A stretch of 64,000 nt of DNA from JAGWRI01 sp963728785 (GTDB taxonomy: Bacteria; Gemmatimonadota; Gemmatimonadetes; Gemmatimonadales; Gemmatimonadaceae): assembly GCA_963728785.1 (NCBI GenBank), contig CAVSKV010000004.1:1488001-1552000 (forward strand), given 5' to 3'. Of the stretch, positions 18,480 to 26,504 are shown piece after piece. The position numbers were made by a program, and so were the translations under genes. Below the pieces are notes generated by a model that saw only the letters and a program-made list of their open reading frames with translations, was not told the DNA's origin and made no database searches. Each line of letters begins with the position of its first letter. Position 1 is the stretch's first letter.

Positions 18480-19425
18480 GAAAGAGATCGTCGATGATAT
18501 CGTCCCGGGTACGGCGCGGGCGCCACCCGGTGGCACGGATCAGCTTCTCGGGGTTCCCGACCAGTGCCGGCACGTCCGCCGAACGCTGGAGCGACGGGTC
18601 GCTCGAAATCTCGGCGGTCACCCCTGCCCGATCCAGCACCCATTCGGTCAACTCGCGTACCCGCACCCCTTCCCCGCTGCAAACGTTGTATACCTCGCCG
18701 GGCGTCCCGCGATCGAGGAGCGCCAGATAGGCGTCCACGACGTCGGCCACGTGAAGATAGTCACGGGTCGTGTCGCCGTTCCCGATGTGGATGGTGTCGC
18801 GGGCACCGCGGCGAATGGCCAACACGCGCCGGACCAGCGCGGGGAGCAGGAAATGATCGTCGTGCCCGACGCCGGAGTGGTTGAAACTGCGGGTGGCGAG
18901 CACCTGCACGTCGTCGGCGCGGAAGGCCTGGAGGGCCGCGATCTCCTGGGCCGCTTTGGACGCCGCGTACACCGTAAGCGGCCGCTGCTCGGCCGTCTCG
19001 GCAAGGGGCAGTTCCGCCGCGTCATGGCGCCCGTACTGGTGAGCGCTTCCCACGACGAGGACGCGCGGATCGAGCGCTCCGGCGGCCCGGCGCCGCGCCA
19101 CCTCTGAGAGCAGTGTCACCGCACCTACGACGTTCACGGACCACGCCTCGGCGGGGGCATCGGCGGCGCTGGGCAGGTAGCTGATCCCCGCCAGGTGCAC
19201 GATGGCGTCGGGACGGCTCTCGTCCAGGGCGCTCGCCACGTCCTGTCGGGAGCGCACGTCCATCCTCAGCCAGTGGATGGCGCGGTGCTCGGCGTCGCTC
19301 AGCACGCGTGTCCCGGGGGGGCCCACGCCGGCCGCATATACCTCCCAATCCTGGCCGAGGAGGGCGCGGCCAATCCATTGGCCGACGAACCCCCCACCGC
19401 CGGTGACCAGCGCGCGCCTGGTCAC
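18463..19425 (-). CDS. rmd: GDP-4-keto-6-deoxy-mannose reductase (Rmd-like SDR)
   Basis: Extended SDR of 320 residues that likely reduces the Gmd product to GDP-D-rhamnose. It starts with GTG, one base ahead of the gmd TGA, giving MTRRALVTGGGGFVGQW. Catalytic Ser and Y-x3-K are in GSAHQYG and VYAASKAAQE. HLAGISYLPSAADAP, RSFNHSGVG and EVYNVCSGEGVRVREL follow the Rmd pattern and differ from the GDP-fucose synthase pattern. The long upstream open frame runs inside gmd and is not used. It overlaps carB by 17 bp. Confidence 0.83.
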   Translation of the reverse strand: MTRRALVTGGGGFVGQWIGRALLGQDWEVYAAGVGPPGTRVLSDAEHRAIHWLRMDVRSRQDVASALDESRPDAIVHLAGISYLPSAADAPAEAWSVNVVGAVTLLSEVARRRAAGALDPRVLVVGSAHQYGRHDAAELPLAETAEQRPLTVYAASKAAQEIAALQAFRADDVQVLATRSFNHSGVGHDDHFLLPALVRRVLAIRRGARDTIHIGNGDTTRDYLHVADVVDAYLALLDRGTPGEVYNVCSGEGVRVRELTEWVLDRAGVTAEISSDPSLQRSADVPALVGNPEKLIRATGWRPRRTRDDIIDDLFHAATL

Positions 19426-20393
19426 TTCCGGCCGAGCGGGGCATGCCGGTCCATGTCGGCCCGGACCATCAACTCGATCAGTTCCTCGAACCCCACCTTG
19501 GGCTCCCATCCCAGTACGCGGCGCGCTTTGCCGGGATCCGCCACCAGGAGGTCCACTTCGGCGGGCCGGAAGAACCGGCGGTCCTGGACGACGTAGTCGC
19601 GGTAGTCGAGCCCTACGGCGTTGAACGCGCTCTCGCAGAGCTGGCGCACCGACCAGGTTTGCCCGGTCCCGATGACGTAGTCGTCGGGGGCGTCCTGCTG
19701 CAGCATGCGCCACATGGCATCCACGTAGTCGCCGGCGTAGCCCCAGTCACGCCGTGACTCGAGGTTGCCGAGCCGCAGTTCGGTGGCCAGCCCGAGCTTG
19801 ATGCGCACGGCGCCGTCGGTGACCTTGCGGGTCACGAACTCGAGCCCGCGGCGGGGGCTCTCATGATTGAACAGGATGCCCGACACGGCGTAGAGACCGA
19901 AGCTTTCGCGGTAGTTCACGGTAATCCAGTGGCCGTAGACCTTGGCCACGCCGTACGGACTCCGCGGGTAGAACGGGGTCGCCTCTGTTTGCGGCGACTC
20001 GACCACCTTGCCGAACATCTCGCTGGAACTGGCCTGGTAGAAGCGCGCCTTAGGGGCGGCCTTCTTGACCGCTTCGAGCATGCGGGTCACGCCGAGCGCG
20101 GTGAACTCGCCGGTGAGCACGGGCTGCGACCACGAGGTCTGGACGAAGCTCTGGGCGGCGAGGTTGTACACCTCGTCGGGGTGGCAGTCGCCGATCGCGT
20201 CGGTGAGCGAGGTCTGGTCGAGCAGGTCGGCCGAGACGAGCTCGACGCGGTCGATGAGGTGCGCGATCCGCTCGTAGGGGGTGGTGGAGCTTCGCCGGAC
20301 GATGCCGACGACGTGGTATCCCTTGTCGAGGAGGAACTCGGCGAGGTACGAGCCATCCTGTCCGGTGATGCCAGTGATCAGCGCGGTGGGCAT
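19422..20393 (-). CDS. gmd: GDP-mannose 4,6-dehydratase
   Basis: Converts GDP-mannose to GDP-4-keto-6-deoxy-mannose. The 323 residues start MPTALITGITGQDGSYLAEF, the classic Gmd N-terminus. The Y-x3-K pair is in RSPYGVAKVYGHW, preceded by SSSEMFGKV. GILFNHESPRRG and NLESRRDWGYAGDY are diagnostic. It is the first gene of the long coupled cluster and follows a 129-bp gap that holds the rpmB terminator and an octamer repeat locus. A promoter is expected in that gap, but no convincing -35/-10 pair was recognised. Confidence 0.96.
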   Translation of the reverse strand: MPTALITGITGQDGSYLAEFLLDKGYHVVGIVRRSSTTPYERIAHLIDRVELVSADLLDQTSLTDAIGDCHPDEVYNLAAQSFVQTSWSQPVLTGEFTALGVTRMLEAVKKAAPKARFYQASSSEMFGKVVESPQTEATPFYPRSPYGVAKVYGHWITVNYRESFGLYAVSGILFNHESPRRGLEFVTRKVTDGAVRIKLGLATELRLGNLESRRDWGYAGDYVDAMWRMLQQDAPDDYVIGTGQTWSVRQLCESAFNAVGLDYRDYVVQDRRFFRPAEVDLLVADPGKARRVLGWEPKVGFEELIELMVRADMDRHAPLGRK

Positions 20394-20402
20394 AGGAAGG
20401 AG

Positions 20403-20434
20403 TGAGACAGTGGGAGAGTCGGGCAGTCGGACAG
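20403..20434. repeat. Degenerate octamer array, locus B
   Basis: Four consecutive octamers (TGAGACAG, TGGGAGAG, TCGGGCAG, TCGGACAG). The last is an exact complement of the locus A unit and the others are 1-3 changes away. It lies 9 bp upstream of the gmd start, in what must be its 5' untranslated region or promoter. Confidence 0.75.
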
Positions 20435-20465
20435 TAATACTACGTCACGGGCCATCGCGGCAGCC

Positions 20466-20497
20466 AAAAAAGGGGGGAGCCGCGGTGCGGTCCCCCC
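20466..20497 (-). terminator. Rho-independent terminator after rpmB
   Basis: On the minus strand a G6 arm, an inner CCGC/GCGG pairing and a C6 arm are followed directly by six T (AAAAAA at 20466-20471 on the plus strand). It lies 25 bp past the rpmB stop and separates the ribosomal cluster from gmd. Confidence 0.88.
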
Positions 20498-20522
20498 TCA
20501 TCGCGGCCCGTCGTGCCACGGA

Positions 20523-20741
20523 TCAGGCAGCGCGCCCGCGGGGCGCCCGCTTGAGTTTGCCGGCGTGCAGGCAGCGTGTACAGACCTTGACCTTGACGAT
20601 CTTGCCGTCGGGCCCGACCACGCGCATCACCTGGAGGTTGGGCTTCCAGGTGCGGCGCGTCTTGTTGTTGGCGTGGGAGACGTTGTTGCCGAAGGCCACG
20701 CCCTTGTCGCAGGAGTAGCAGCGGTTTCTCTGGATTGCCAT
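20523..20741 (-). CDS. rpmB: 50S ribosomal protein L28 (zinc-binding form)
   Basis: Large-subunit ribosomal protein of 72 residues starting MAIQRNRCYSCDKG. It keeps two Cys pairs (C8/C11 and C54/C57, CTRC), so it is the C+ zinc-ribbon form rather than the cysteine-free one used under zinc limitation. It follows rplQ by 3 bp and is followed by a strong terminator. That placement at the end of the alpha operon is unusual compared with the common rpmB-rpmG pairing. Confidence 0.95.
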   Translation of the reverse strand: MAIQRNRCYSCDKGVAFGNNVSHANNKTRRTWKPNLQVMRVVGPDGKIVKVKVCTRCLHAGKLKRAPRGRAA

Positions 20742-20744
20742 GGC

Positions 20745-21101
20745 TCAGCCCTCGATCAGCTCGATGCGCGCCATTTCCGCCCCGTCACCCTTGCGGTGAC
20801 CGGTCTTCAGAATGCGCGTGTATCCGCCGGCTCGCTTGGCGTATCGCGGTCCCAATTCCTGGAACAGCTTATCGGCGGCGGCCCGCTTGGAAATATCCCT
20901 TCCGGCCAGCCGGCGCGCGTGAAGCGTGCCGGTCTTTGCCTTGGTGATCAGCTTCTCCACGAACGGCCGCAGTTCCTTGGCCTTCGCTTCCGTTGTCACG
21001 ATCGCGCCCTGCTCGATGAGCGAGGTCGCGAGGTTGCGCATCAAGGCGCGCTTCTGTTCGCCGGTGCGGCGCAACGCGCGCCCGGTGTTGGCATGGCGCA
21101 T
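20745..21101 (-). CDS. rplQ: 50S ribosomal protein L17
   Basis: 118 residues, starting MRHANTGRALRRTGEQKRALMR, with the family signature ITTEAKAKELRPFVEKLIT in slightly altered form (VTTEAKAKELRPFVEK). It lies 3 bp after rpoA, the near-universal bacterial arrangement. Confidence 0.97.
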   Translation of the reverse strand: MRHANTGRALRRTGEQKRALMRNLATSLIEQGAIVTTEAKAKELRPFVEKLITKAKTGTLHARRLAGRDISKRAAADKLFQELGPRYAKRAGGYTRILKTGHRKGDGAEMARIELIEG

Positions 21102-21104
21102 GAC

Positions 21105-22175
21105 CTACTCCTCCATGTCGTCGGGCGCCGCGGCCGCTGCCCGGCTCGGCGGCGTGCCCCAATCCAGGACGCGCACCCCGTCGCCGTTCTCCTCGAACCG
21201 CATCCCGAAATTCAGTCCCTCACGCTCCAGGAGATCGGCGATCTCCTGGAGCGACTTCTTGCCGAAGTTCTTGACTTGCAGAATCTGGCTCTCGGTCTGC
21301 CGCACCAGGTCGCCGAGCGACCGGATGCTGGAGTTCTTGAGCGAGTTCACCGACCGCACCGACAACTCGAGATCGTCGATCGGCGTCTTGAGCAACTGCG
21401 CGAGCCGCGCCGCGTCGGCGTCGGCGGACTCGGCCGAGGGCACCAGCGGTGCCGAGGTGTGCGAGCCGAAATCCACGAAGTACTGGAAGTGCGACTGCGC
21501 GAGCGCGGCGGCGTAGCTCACGGCTTCGGACGGCGTGATCGTGCCGTTCGTCTCCACGGTGAGCGTCAGCCGGTCGTAGTCGGTGCGCTGCCCCACGCGG
21601 GTCTCGGCTACCGAAAAGTTGGCCCGGCGCACCGGATTGTAGATGGCGTCGATGCGGACGAGGTCGACGGGGCGGCCACGGTCGAGGGGATGCTGATCGG
21701 CCGCCATGTAGCCGCGGCCCTTGTTGACGTACAGATCCATCGTCAGGTCGCGGTCATCCTGCAACGTGAGGATGTGGTGCGACGGATCGATGACGCGCAC
21801 GCCGCTCGCCGCCTGGATGTCGGCCGCGGTCACGACGCCGGCCTTGGACTTGGCGATGTGTACCACCGCCTCTTCCACTTCCTCGTCGAGCATCAGCGTG
21901 AGCGTCTTGAGGTTGCCGATGATCTGGTGTACGTCCTCGACGACGCCGGCGATGGTCTGGTGCTCGTGCACCACGCCGTCGATGCGAAAGGCCCACACGG
22001 CCGAGCCACGCAGCGACGACAGCAGCATGCGCCGCATCGCGTTGCCCAGGGTGTGCCCGAAGCCACGCTCCAGCGGCTGGAGCCGGAACTCTGCCACGTT
22101 CGGATTATCATCGCGCGTCGTCGATTCGACGAGCTGCGGGCGGACGAGTCCGCGAAGATCGATCGTATTGCTCAT
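21105..22175 (-). CDS. rpoA: DNA-directed RNA polymerase subunit alpha
   Basis: 356 residues with two domains. The N-terminal dimerisation domain contains ERGFGHTLGNAMRRMLLSSL. The C-terminal domain (about 265-345) contains NSLKNSSIRSLGDLVRQ and LQVKNFGKKSLQEI, which bind UP elements and activators. Start MSNTIDLRGL is the only good ATG. A 146-bp gap separates it from rpsD; this gap contains octamer repeat locus C. Confidence 0.98.
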   Translation of the reverse strand: MSNTIDLRGLVRPQLVESTTRDDNPNVAEFRLQPLERGFGHTLGNAMRRMLLSSLRGSAVWAFRIDGVVHEHQTIAGVVEDVHQIIGNLKTLTLMLDEEVEEAVVHIAKSKAGVVTAADIQAASGVRVIDPSHHILTLQDDRDLTMDLYVNKGRGYMAADQHPLDRGRPVDLVRIDAIYNPVRRANFSVAETRVGQRTDYDRLTLTVETNGTITPSEAVSYAAALAQSHFQYFVDFGSHTSAPLVPSAESADADAARLAQLLKTPIDDLELSVRSVNSLKNSSIRSLGDLVRQTESQILQVKNFGKKSLQEIADLLEREGLNFGMRFEENGDGVRVLDWGTPPSRAAAAAPDDMEE

Positions 22176-22286
22176 ATCTGTTGATACCTCGGTCCGACCG
22201 GGAAGCCCCGGCGTCGCCCTGCCCCGCCCCTAACGCGCGGCAAGCTCGAATGGGAGTTAGGGTCCCGACCCGTGTACTAACAACAG

Positions 22287-22318
22287 TCGGACAGTCAGAC
22301 AGTCAGACAGTCGGACGG
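22287..22318. repeat. Tandem octamer array, locus C
   Basis: Four octamers in tandem: TCGGACAG, TCAGACAG, TCAGACAG, TCGGACGG. The unit is the complement of locus A. It ends 3 bp before the rpsD stop codon (plus-strand coordinates), so on the minus strand it sits immediately after rpsD and about 110 bp ahead of rpoA. Confidence 0.92.
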
Positions 22319-22321
22319 CGG

Positions 22322-22957
22322 TTACTTCGAATACAACTCCACCACGAGCTGTTCCTGCGCGGCGATCGGAATGTTGGGGCGCGAGGGGCGCTCGAGCATC
22401 CGGCCGCTGAAGGTGGCCTTGTCCACGGCCAGCCACGAGAGCGCGCCACCGCGGCCCGACTGCTCCAGCGCCGCCTGGATGAAGACCAACTCGCGCGACT
22501 TCTCGCGCACGCGGACTTCCTGGCCCGGCTGCACCGTGTAGCTCGCCACGTCCACCGTCTTGCCGTTCACCTCGACGTGCCGGTGGCGAATGAGTTGGCG
22601 CGCCGCCTTGCGACTGGCCGCAAATCCCATCCGGTAGACGAGATTGTCCAGCCGGCTTTCCAGGTTGGCCAGGAGGTTGTGGCCGGTCACGCCCGGCAGC
22701 GTGGACACCTTCTCGAAAATATTTCGGAACTGCTGTTCTCCCAGCCCGTAAATCCGCTTGATCTTCTGCTTTTCACGCAACTGCTTGGCGTACTCCGACG
22801 CTTTGCGGCGGCGCGCCGTGCTCTGGCCGTGCTGGCCGGGCGCGTACGGACGGCGCTCGACGGGGCACTTCTCGGTGAAGCACTTGGTGCCCTTGAGGAA
22901 CAGCTTGGTGCCCTCACGCCGGCACAGCTTGCAACTCGCTCCCAGATACCGACTCAT
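22322..22957 (-). CDS. rpsD: 30S ribosomal protein S4
   Basis: 211 residues, starting MSRYLGASCKLCRREG. Cys9, Cys12, Cys26 and Cys31 form the zinc site of the C+ S4 type. The S4 RNA-binding domain is at about 100-165 (RLDNLVYRMGFAASRKAARQ, RHRHVEVNGKTVD). In many bacteria S4 represses this operon by binding its mRNA; no such structure was identified here. Confidence 0.98.
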   Translation of the reverse strand: MSRYLGASCKLCRREGTKLFLKGTKCFTEKCPVERRPYAPGQHGQSTARRRKASEYAKQLREKQKIKRIYGLGEQQFRNIFEKVSTLPGVTGHNLLANLESRLDNLVYRMGFAASRKAARQLIRHRHVEVNGKTVDVASYTVQPGQEVRVREKSRELVFIQAALEQSGRGGALSWLAVDKATFSGRMLERPSRPNIPIAAQEQLVVELYSK

Positions 22958-22960
22958 GGC

Positions 22961-23338
22961 TCAGACTCTCCGACGCTTGGGCGGACGGCAGCCGTTGTGC
23001 GGAATCGGCGTCACGTCCTTGATCGACTTCACTTGCAACCCAGCCGAAGCGAGCGCCTGGATGGCCGACTCGCGCCCACTGCCAGGGCCCTGCACGCGCA
23101 CGTGTACGCGCTTGACGCCGAGGCTGAGCGCTTCGCGGGCGCACTGCTCGGACGCGACCGTAGCCGCGAACGGCGTGCTCTTCTTGGATCCCTTAAACCC
23201 GGCCTTCCCCGAGGAACCCCAGGATACGGTGTTCCCGTGCACGTCGGTGATGGTGACCATCGTATTGTTGAACGTGGCGTTCACGTGGGCGATGCCTTCG
23301 GCTTCCACGATGCGCTTGGACTTCTTGCCAGTCGCCAT
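22961..23338 (-). CDS. rpsK: 30S ribosomal protein S11
   Basis: 125 residues with the family core HVNATFNNTMVTITD, VKRVHVRVQGPGSGRESAIQ and the C-terminal DVTPIPHNGCRPPKRRRV. It lies 3 bp upstream of rpsD and 4 bp after rpsM. Confidence 0.98.
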   Translation of the reverse strand: MATGKKSKRIVEAEGIAHVNATFNNTMVTITDVHGNTVSWGSSGKAGFKGSKKSTPFAATVASEQCAREALSLGVKRVHVRVQGPGSGRESAIQALASAGLQVKSIKDVTPIPHNGCRPPKRRRV

Positions 23339-23342
23339 AGGA

Positions 23343-23720
23343 TTACTTGGTTACCTTCTTCTTGCCCGCGATCGCGCGGCGCGGCCCCTTCTTGGTGCGG
23401 GCGTTGGTGTGCGTTCGCTGGCCACGCACGGGCAGGCCCCGGCGATGGCGGATCCCGCGATACGAGCCGATGTCCATTAGCCGCTTCACGTTCATCGCCA
23501 CTTCGGTGCGCAGCGCGCCCTCGACCTTGTGGTCGCGCTCTATCACCTGCCGCAGCCGGTTGACGTCGGCGTCGGACAGGTCGCGCACGCGCAACGCGGC
23601 ATCGATGCCCGCCTTCTGGACGATGGCGGCGGCCGTCTTGCGGCCGATGCCGTAGATATAGGTCAGGCCGATCTCGACCTTCTTCTCACGAGGGAGATCG
23701 ACCCCACTGATACGCGCCAT
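23343..23720 (-). CDS. rpsM: 30S ribosomal protein S13
   Basis: 125 residues, starting MARISGVDLPREKKVEIGLT. It contains the helix-two-turn-helix YIYGIGRKTAAAI and the basic C-terminal tail RGLPVRGQRTHTNARTKKG. It follows rpmJ by 3 bp. Confidence 0.98.
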   Translation of the reverse strand: MARISGVDLPREKKVEIGLTYIYGIGRKTAAAIVQKAGIDAALRVRDLSDADVNRLRQVIERDHKVEGALRTEVAMNVKRLMDIGSYRGIRHRRGLPVRGQRTHTNARTKKGPRRAIAGKKKVTK

Positions 23721-23723
23721 GGA

Positions 23724-23840
23724 TTAGCCCTGCCGCTGCTTATGCTTAGGGTTGCGTTTGCAAATGATGCGGATGACGCCGTTCCGCTTGATCACTCTGC
23801 AGTGCTCGCAGATCGGCTTCACGCTGCTGCGTACTTTCAC
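23724..23840 (-). CDS. rpmJ: 50S ribosomal protein L36
   Basis: Small gene of 38 codons with a GTG start, reading MKVRSSVKPICEHCRVIKRN at the N-terminus. Cys11, Cys14, Cys27 and His33 form the zinc site typical of the C+ L36. It heads the rpmJ-rpsM-rpsK-rpsD-rpoA-rplQ-rpmB cluster. infA, often just upstream, is absent: the 125 bp before it contain no open frame of that type. Confidence 0.95.
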   Translation of the reverse strand: MKVRSSVKPICEHCRVIKRNGVIRIICKRNPKHKQRQG

Positions 23841-23871
23841 GGAAGCTCCGGTCCGGACGAAAAACAGTTAT

Positions 23872-23885
23872 CCAGGATTTCCTGG
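23872..23885. promoter_or_regulatory. 14-bp dyad upstream of rpmJ
   Basis: A perfect inverted repeat, CCAGGA-TT-TCCTGG, lies 31 bp upstream of the rpmJ GTG in the pyrF-rpmJ gap, the likely promoter region of the ribosomal cluster. It could be an operator or chance; no regulator is identified. Confidence 0.3.
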
Positions 23886-23965
23886 CCAGACCTTAAGAGT
23901 AATTGGGGCCATAACTTGACGCAAGCCGCCCCGCACCGAGCAACCGCACCGCATGCGACGGTCGT

Positions 23966-24685
23966 TCAACCTCGCGCCGAGCCCCCGGCCGCGAGTTCCG
24001 CGACTACCCGCTCCATCGCGATCCTGGGGTCGCCGGCCGCCGTCACCGTCCGGCCAAGCACGACGTACGCCGCTCCGGCCGCCGCGGCCGCGCCGGGCGT
24101 GACTACCCGCGCCTGATCGTTGGCCGGGGCCCCCGCCAGCCTCACCCCCGGCACGAGCGTGGCCAACCGGCCGTCGAAGCGCGCCCGGATCGCCCCCGCC
24201 TCCTGCCCGCTGCACACCACCCCGTACAGCTCGGCCGCCGCGGCGATCGCCGCGAGCCGCAGCACCTCGGCCCCGACATCGACGGTGGACGGCCCCCCTT
24301 CGCGCCCCCAGGCGGCGGCCAGCGCCACCGCGTCGAGCGACGTCAGGACGGTTACGCCCAACAGCGCACAGCCGCCGGCCGACGCCGCTTCCTGGGCCGC
24401 GTCGAGCATCGCCCGCCCGCCCGACACATGCACCGTCACCAGCCGTGCCCCGAGGCCGGCCGCCCTCGCCACCGCGCCCCGCACGGTGTTGGGAATGTCG
24501 TGCAACTTGAGGTCGAGGAACACATCCGCTCCCCGCTCCCGCACCGCACGCACGATTGTCGGCCCTTCAGCGGTGAACAACTCGAGTCCGACCTTGTAGA
24601 ACCCGCACAATCCGTCGAGCCGGTCGACCAGCGCCAGCGCGTCGGCCGCGCGCGACGCGTCGAGCGCCACGATGGGGATCGTCAT
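23966..24685 (-). CDS. pyrF: Orotidine 5'-phosphate decarboxylase
   Basis: Last step of UMP synthesis. 239 residues from MTIPIVALDASRAADAL. The catalytic D-K-D array is in VFLDLKLHDIPNTVRGAV. TPG near the C-terminus and VVLGRTVTAAGDP complete the phosphate-binding part. The ATG overlaps the pyrD stop by 4 bp. The longer open frame in this region is an out-of-frame shadow of pyrD joined to it. Confidence 0.95.
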   Translation of the reverse strand: MTIPIVALDASRAADALALVDRLDGLCGFYKVGLELFTAEGPTIVRAVRERGADVFLDLKLHDIPNTVRGAVARAAGLGARLVTVHVSGGRAMLDAAQEAASAGGCALLGVTVLTSLDAVALAAAWGREGGPSTVDVGAEVLRLAAIAAAAELYGVVCSGQEAGAIRARFDGRLATLVPGVRLAGAPANDQARVVTPGAAAAAGAAYVVLGRTVTAAGDPRIAMERVVAELAAGGSARG

Positions 24686-25626
24686 GCGGGCCACTCCAAG
24701 GTGCCCCGCAGGTCGGCGAGATTGGGCACCCCGTGTGTTGCGCACCAGCGTGCGAGGTCGCGCACCACACGCTCCGGCTGGCGCGGATCGCGCATCGCCG
24801 AGGTTCCCATCCCCACCAGGGAAGCGCCGGCGAGCACGTACTGCACGGCATCCGTGGCGCGCCGGACGCCACCAAGGCCGATCACCGGGACGCGCACGGC
24901 TCGCGTCACCTTCCACGTGGCGAGCACGCCCACCGGCAGGATCGCGCTGCCGCTCACGCCGCCGGTGCCGAAGCCGAGTGCGGGGCGCCGCGCCTCGACG
25001 TCCACTACCAGTCCCGGGATCGTGTTCACCACCGTGATCCCGTCGGCGCCGGCATCGACGGCCACCTGGGCCGTGTGCGCGATGTCGGCGAGCACTGGAG
25101 AGAGCTTGGCGAACACGGGCCGAATCGTGGCACCTCGGACTCCCGCGATCACGGCGGCGAGCGCCGCGTCGTCGGCCCCGAATTCCATACCGCCGGCCCT
25201 GGTGTTCGGGCAACTCACGTTCACCTCGTAGCCGTCGATCGCCGCGGCCACGTGTTCGCTCGCTTCGAGCCGCGCGACCACTTGAGCGAACTCGTCGATC
25301 TCGAACCCGGCCACGTTGACGAGCTTCCGTGTTCCGGGAATGGCGGTGGCGAGCCACGGCAGGTGCGCGCGGCACACCTCGTCGACTCCGGGGTTGGCCA
25401 GCCCGACGGCGTTGATCATGCCGCCCTCGAACTCGGCCACTCGGGGCGCCGGCGCTCCCTGGCGCGGGTCGCGACTCACCGCTTTGGTGACCAGCCCGCC
25501 GAGCGCCGAGAGATTCGCCACGCCGGCGAGCTCGTGGCCGTAGCCGGCGGTACCCGCGGCGAGAACGATGGGATTCTGGAATTCGAGCCCGGCAGCGCTG
25601 ACGCGAAGCGCTGACCCTGAGCTCAT
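24682..25626 (-). CDS. pyrD: Dihydroorotate dehydrogenase, class 1 (PyrDB-like)
   Basis: Oxidises dihydroorotate to orotate. 314 residues from MSSGSALRVSAAGLEF. The active-site loop reads EVNVSCPNTRAGGMEFG with a catalytic Cys, as in cytosolic class 1 enzymes. GIGGVxxATDA is represented by GLGGVRRATDAVQYVLAG, the FMN phosphate site. Class 1B enzymes normally work with the Fe-S/FAD subunit PyrK, which is not adjacent here. The start overlaps the amidase stop by 4 bp, so amidase-pyrD-pyrF are coupled. Confidence 0.93.
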   Translation of the reverse strand: MSSGSALRVSAAGLEFQNPIVLAAGTAGYGHELAGVANLSALGGLVTKAVSRDPRQGAPAPRVAEFEGGMINAVGLANPGVDEVCRAHLPWLATAIPGTRKLVNVAGFEIDEFAQVVARLEASEHVAAAIDGYEVNVSCPNTRAGGMEFGADDAALAAVIAGVRGATIRPVFAKLSPVLADIAHTAQVAVDAGADGITVVNTIPGLVVDVEARRPALGFGTGGVSGSAILPVGVLATWKVTRAVRVPVIGLGGVRRATDAVQYVLAGASLVGMGTSAMRDPRQPERVVRDLARWCATHGVPNLADLRGTLEWPA

Positions 25627-26504
25627 CGACGGTTGCCGGTCGCGCGGTCCGACATGCCGTTCACACCGGCCCGGTAGGCATTGAGGTAGTTCACAGCCGC
25701 GTCGGCGATCGCGCCGGCGAGCTTGGTTTGCGAACGCGGGCTGGTGATGAATGCCGCTTCCTTGGGGTTGGTGCCGAAGCCGATTTCGACCAGCACGGCC
25801 GGCATGAACGCCGTTTCGAGCACCACGAACGCCGCCTGCTGCACACCGCGGTCTGGGCCCGGCTCCACTGTGCCCAGTTGCTCCTGCACCGTTTCGGCCA
25901 GCTTCATCGACTCGCGGAGGTGTTCGTTCTGCTGCATGTCGCTGAGGATGAAGCTGAGCGGATCGCCCTTCGACACCGGGGAGTCGGTGTCGAATCGGGC
26001 CGCCGAGTTTTCCATGGCTTCCACGCGGCGGGCGTCCTCGGTCTTCGCCTCGGAGAGGAAATACGTCTCGAACCCGCGGGCCGTCGCGGCGTCCTTCCAC
26101 TTCGGATTGGACGCGTTGACGTGGATCGAGATGAACAGATCGCCGTGAGCGCGATTGGCAATCGGACCACGGTCGTACAGGCCGATCAGCGTGTCCGCTG
26201 TGCGTGTATAGACGACCTTGACGCCGCGAGCCCGGAGCGCCGCTCCCAGTTTGAGGGCGACGGCGAGGGTGACGTCCTTCTCGCGCATCTTGTTGGTGGC
26301 GCCGATCGGGCCGGTCATGCCGTTGTCGACACCGCCGTGTCCAGCGTCGACGACGACGATGGCCGGCGCGTCGCCGTCGAGGCGCGGATGTCCACGGGAC
26401 GCGACGGCGGCCCGACCCGGGACGATCCGGTCGGCCGCCCGAGCCGGGCGCCCCGGCGGCGTGGCGGCCGCAATCTGGAACGCCGCAAGCGCGAGGGCGA
26501 TCAC
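25623..26504 (-). CDS. N-acetylmuramoyl-L-alanine amidase (Amidase_3)
   Basis: Periplasmic zinc amidase that cleaves peptides from peptidoglycan. 293 residues. The N-terminus (MIALALAAFQIAAA) is a short signal peptide. The catalytic domain begins VVVDAGHGGVDNG (zinc His and Glu-type motif), continues with DLFISIHVNAS (second His) and ends with PAVLVEIGFGTNPKEA (catalytic Glu). No cell-wall binding repeats or AMIN domain are present. It overlaps smpB by 4 bp. Confidence 0.93.
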   Translation of the reverse strand: MIALALAAFQIAAATPPGRPARAADRIVPGRAAVASRGHPRLDGDAPAIVVVDAGHGGVDNGMTGPIGATNKMREKDVTLAVALKLGAALRARGVKVVYTRTADTLIGLYDRGPIANRAHGDLFISIHVNASNPKWKDAATARGFETYFLSEAKTEDARRVEAMENSAARFDTDSPVSKGDPLSFILSDMQQNEHLRESMKLAETVQEQLGTVEPGPDRGVQQAAFVVLETAFMPAVLVEIGFGTNPKEAAFITSPRSQTKLAGAIADAAVNYLNAYRAGVNGMSDRATGNRR

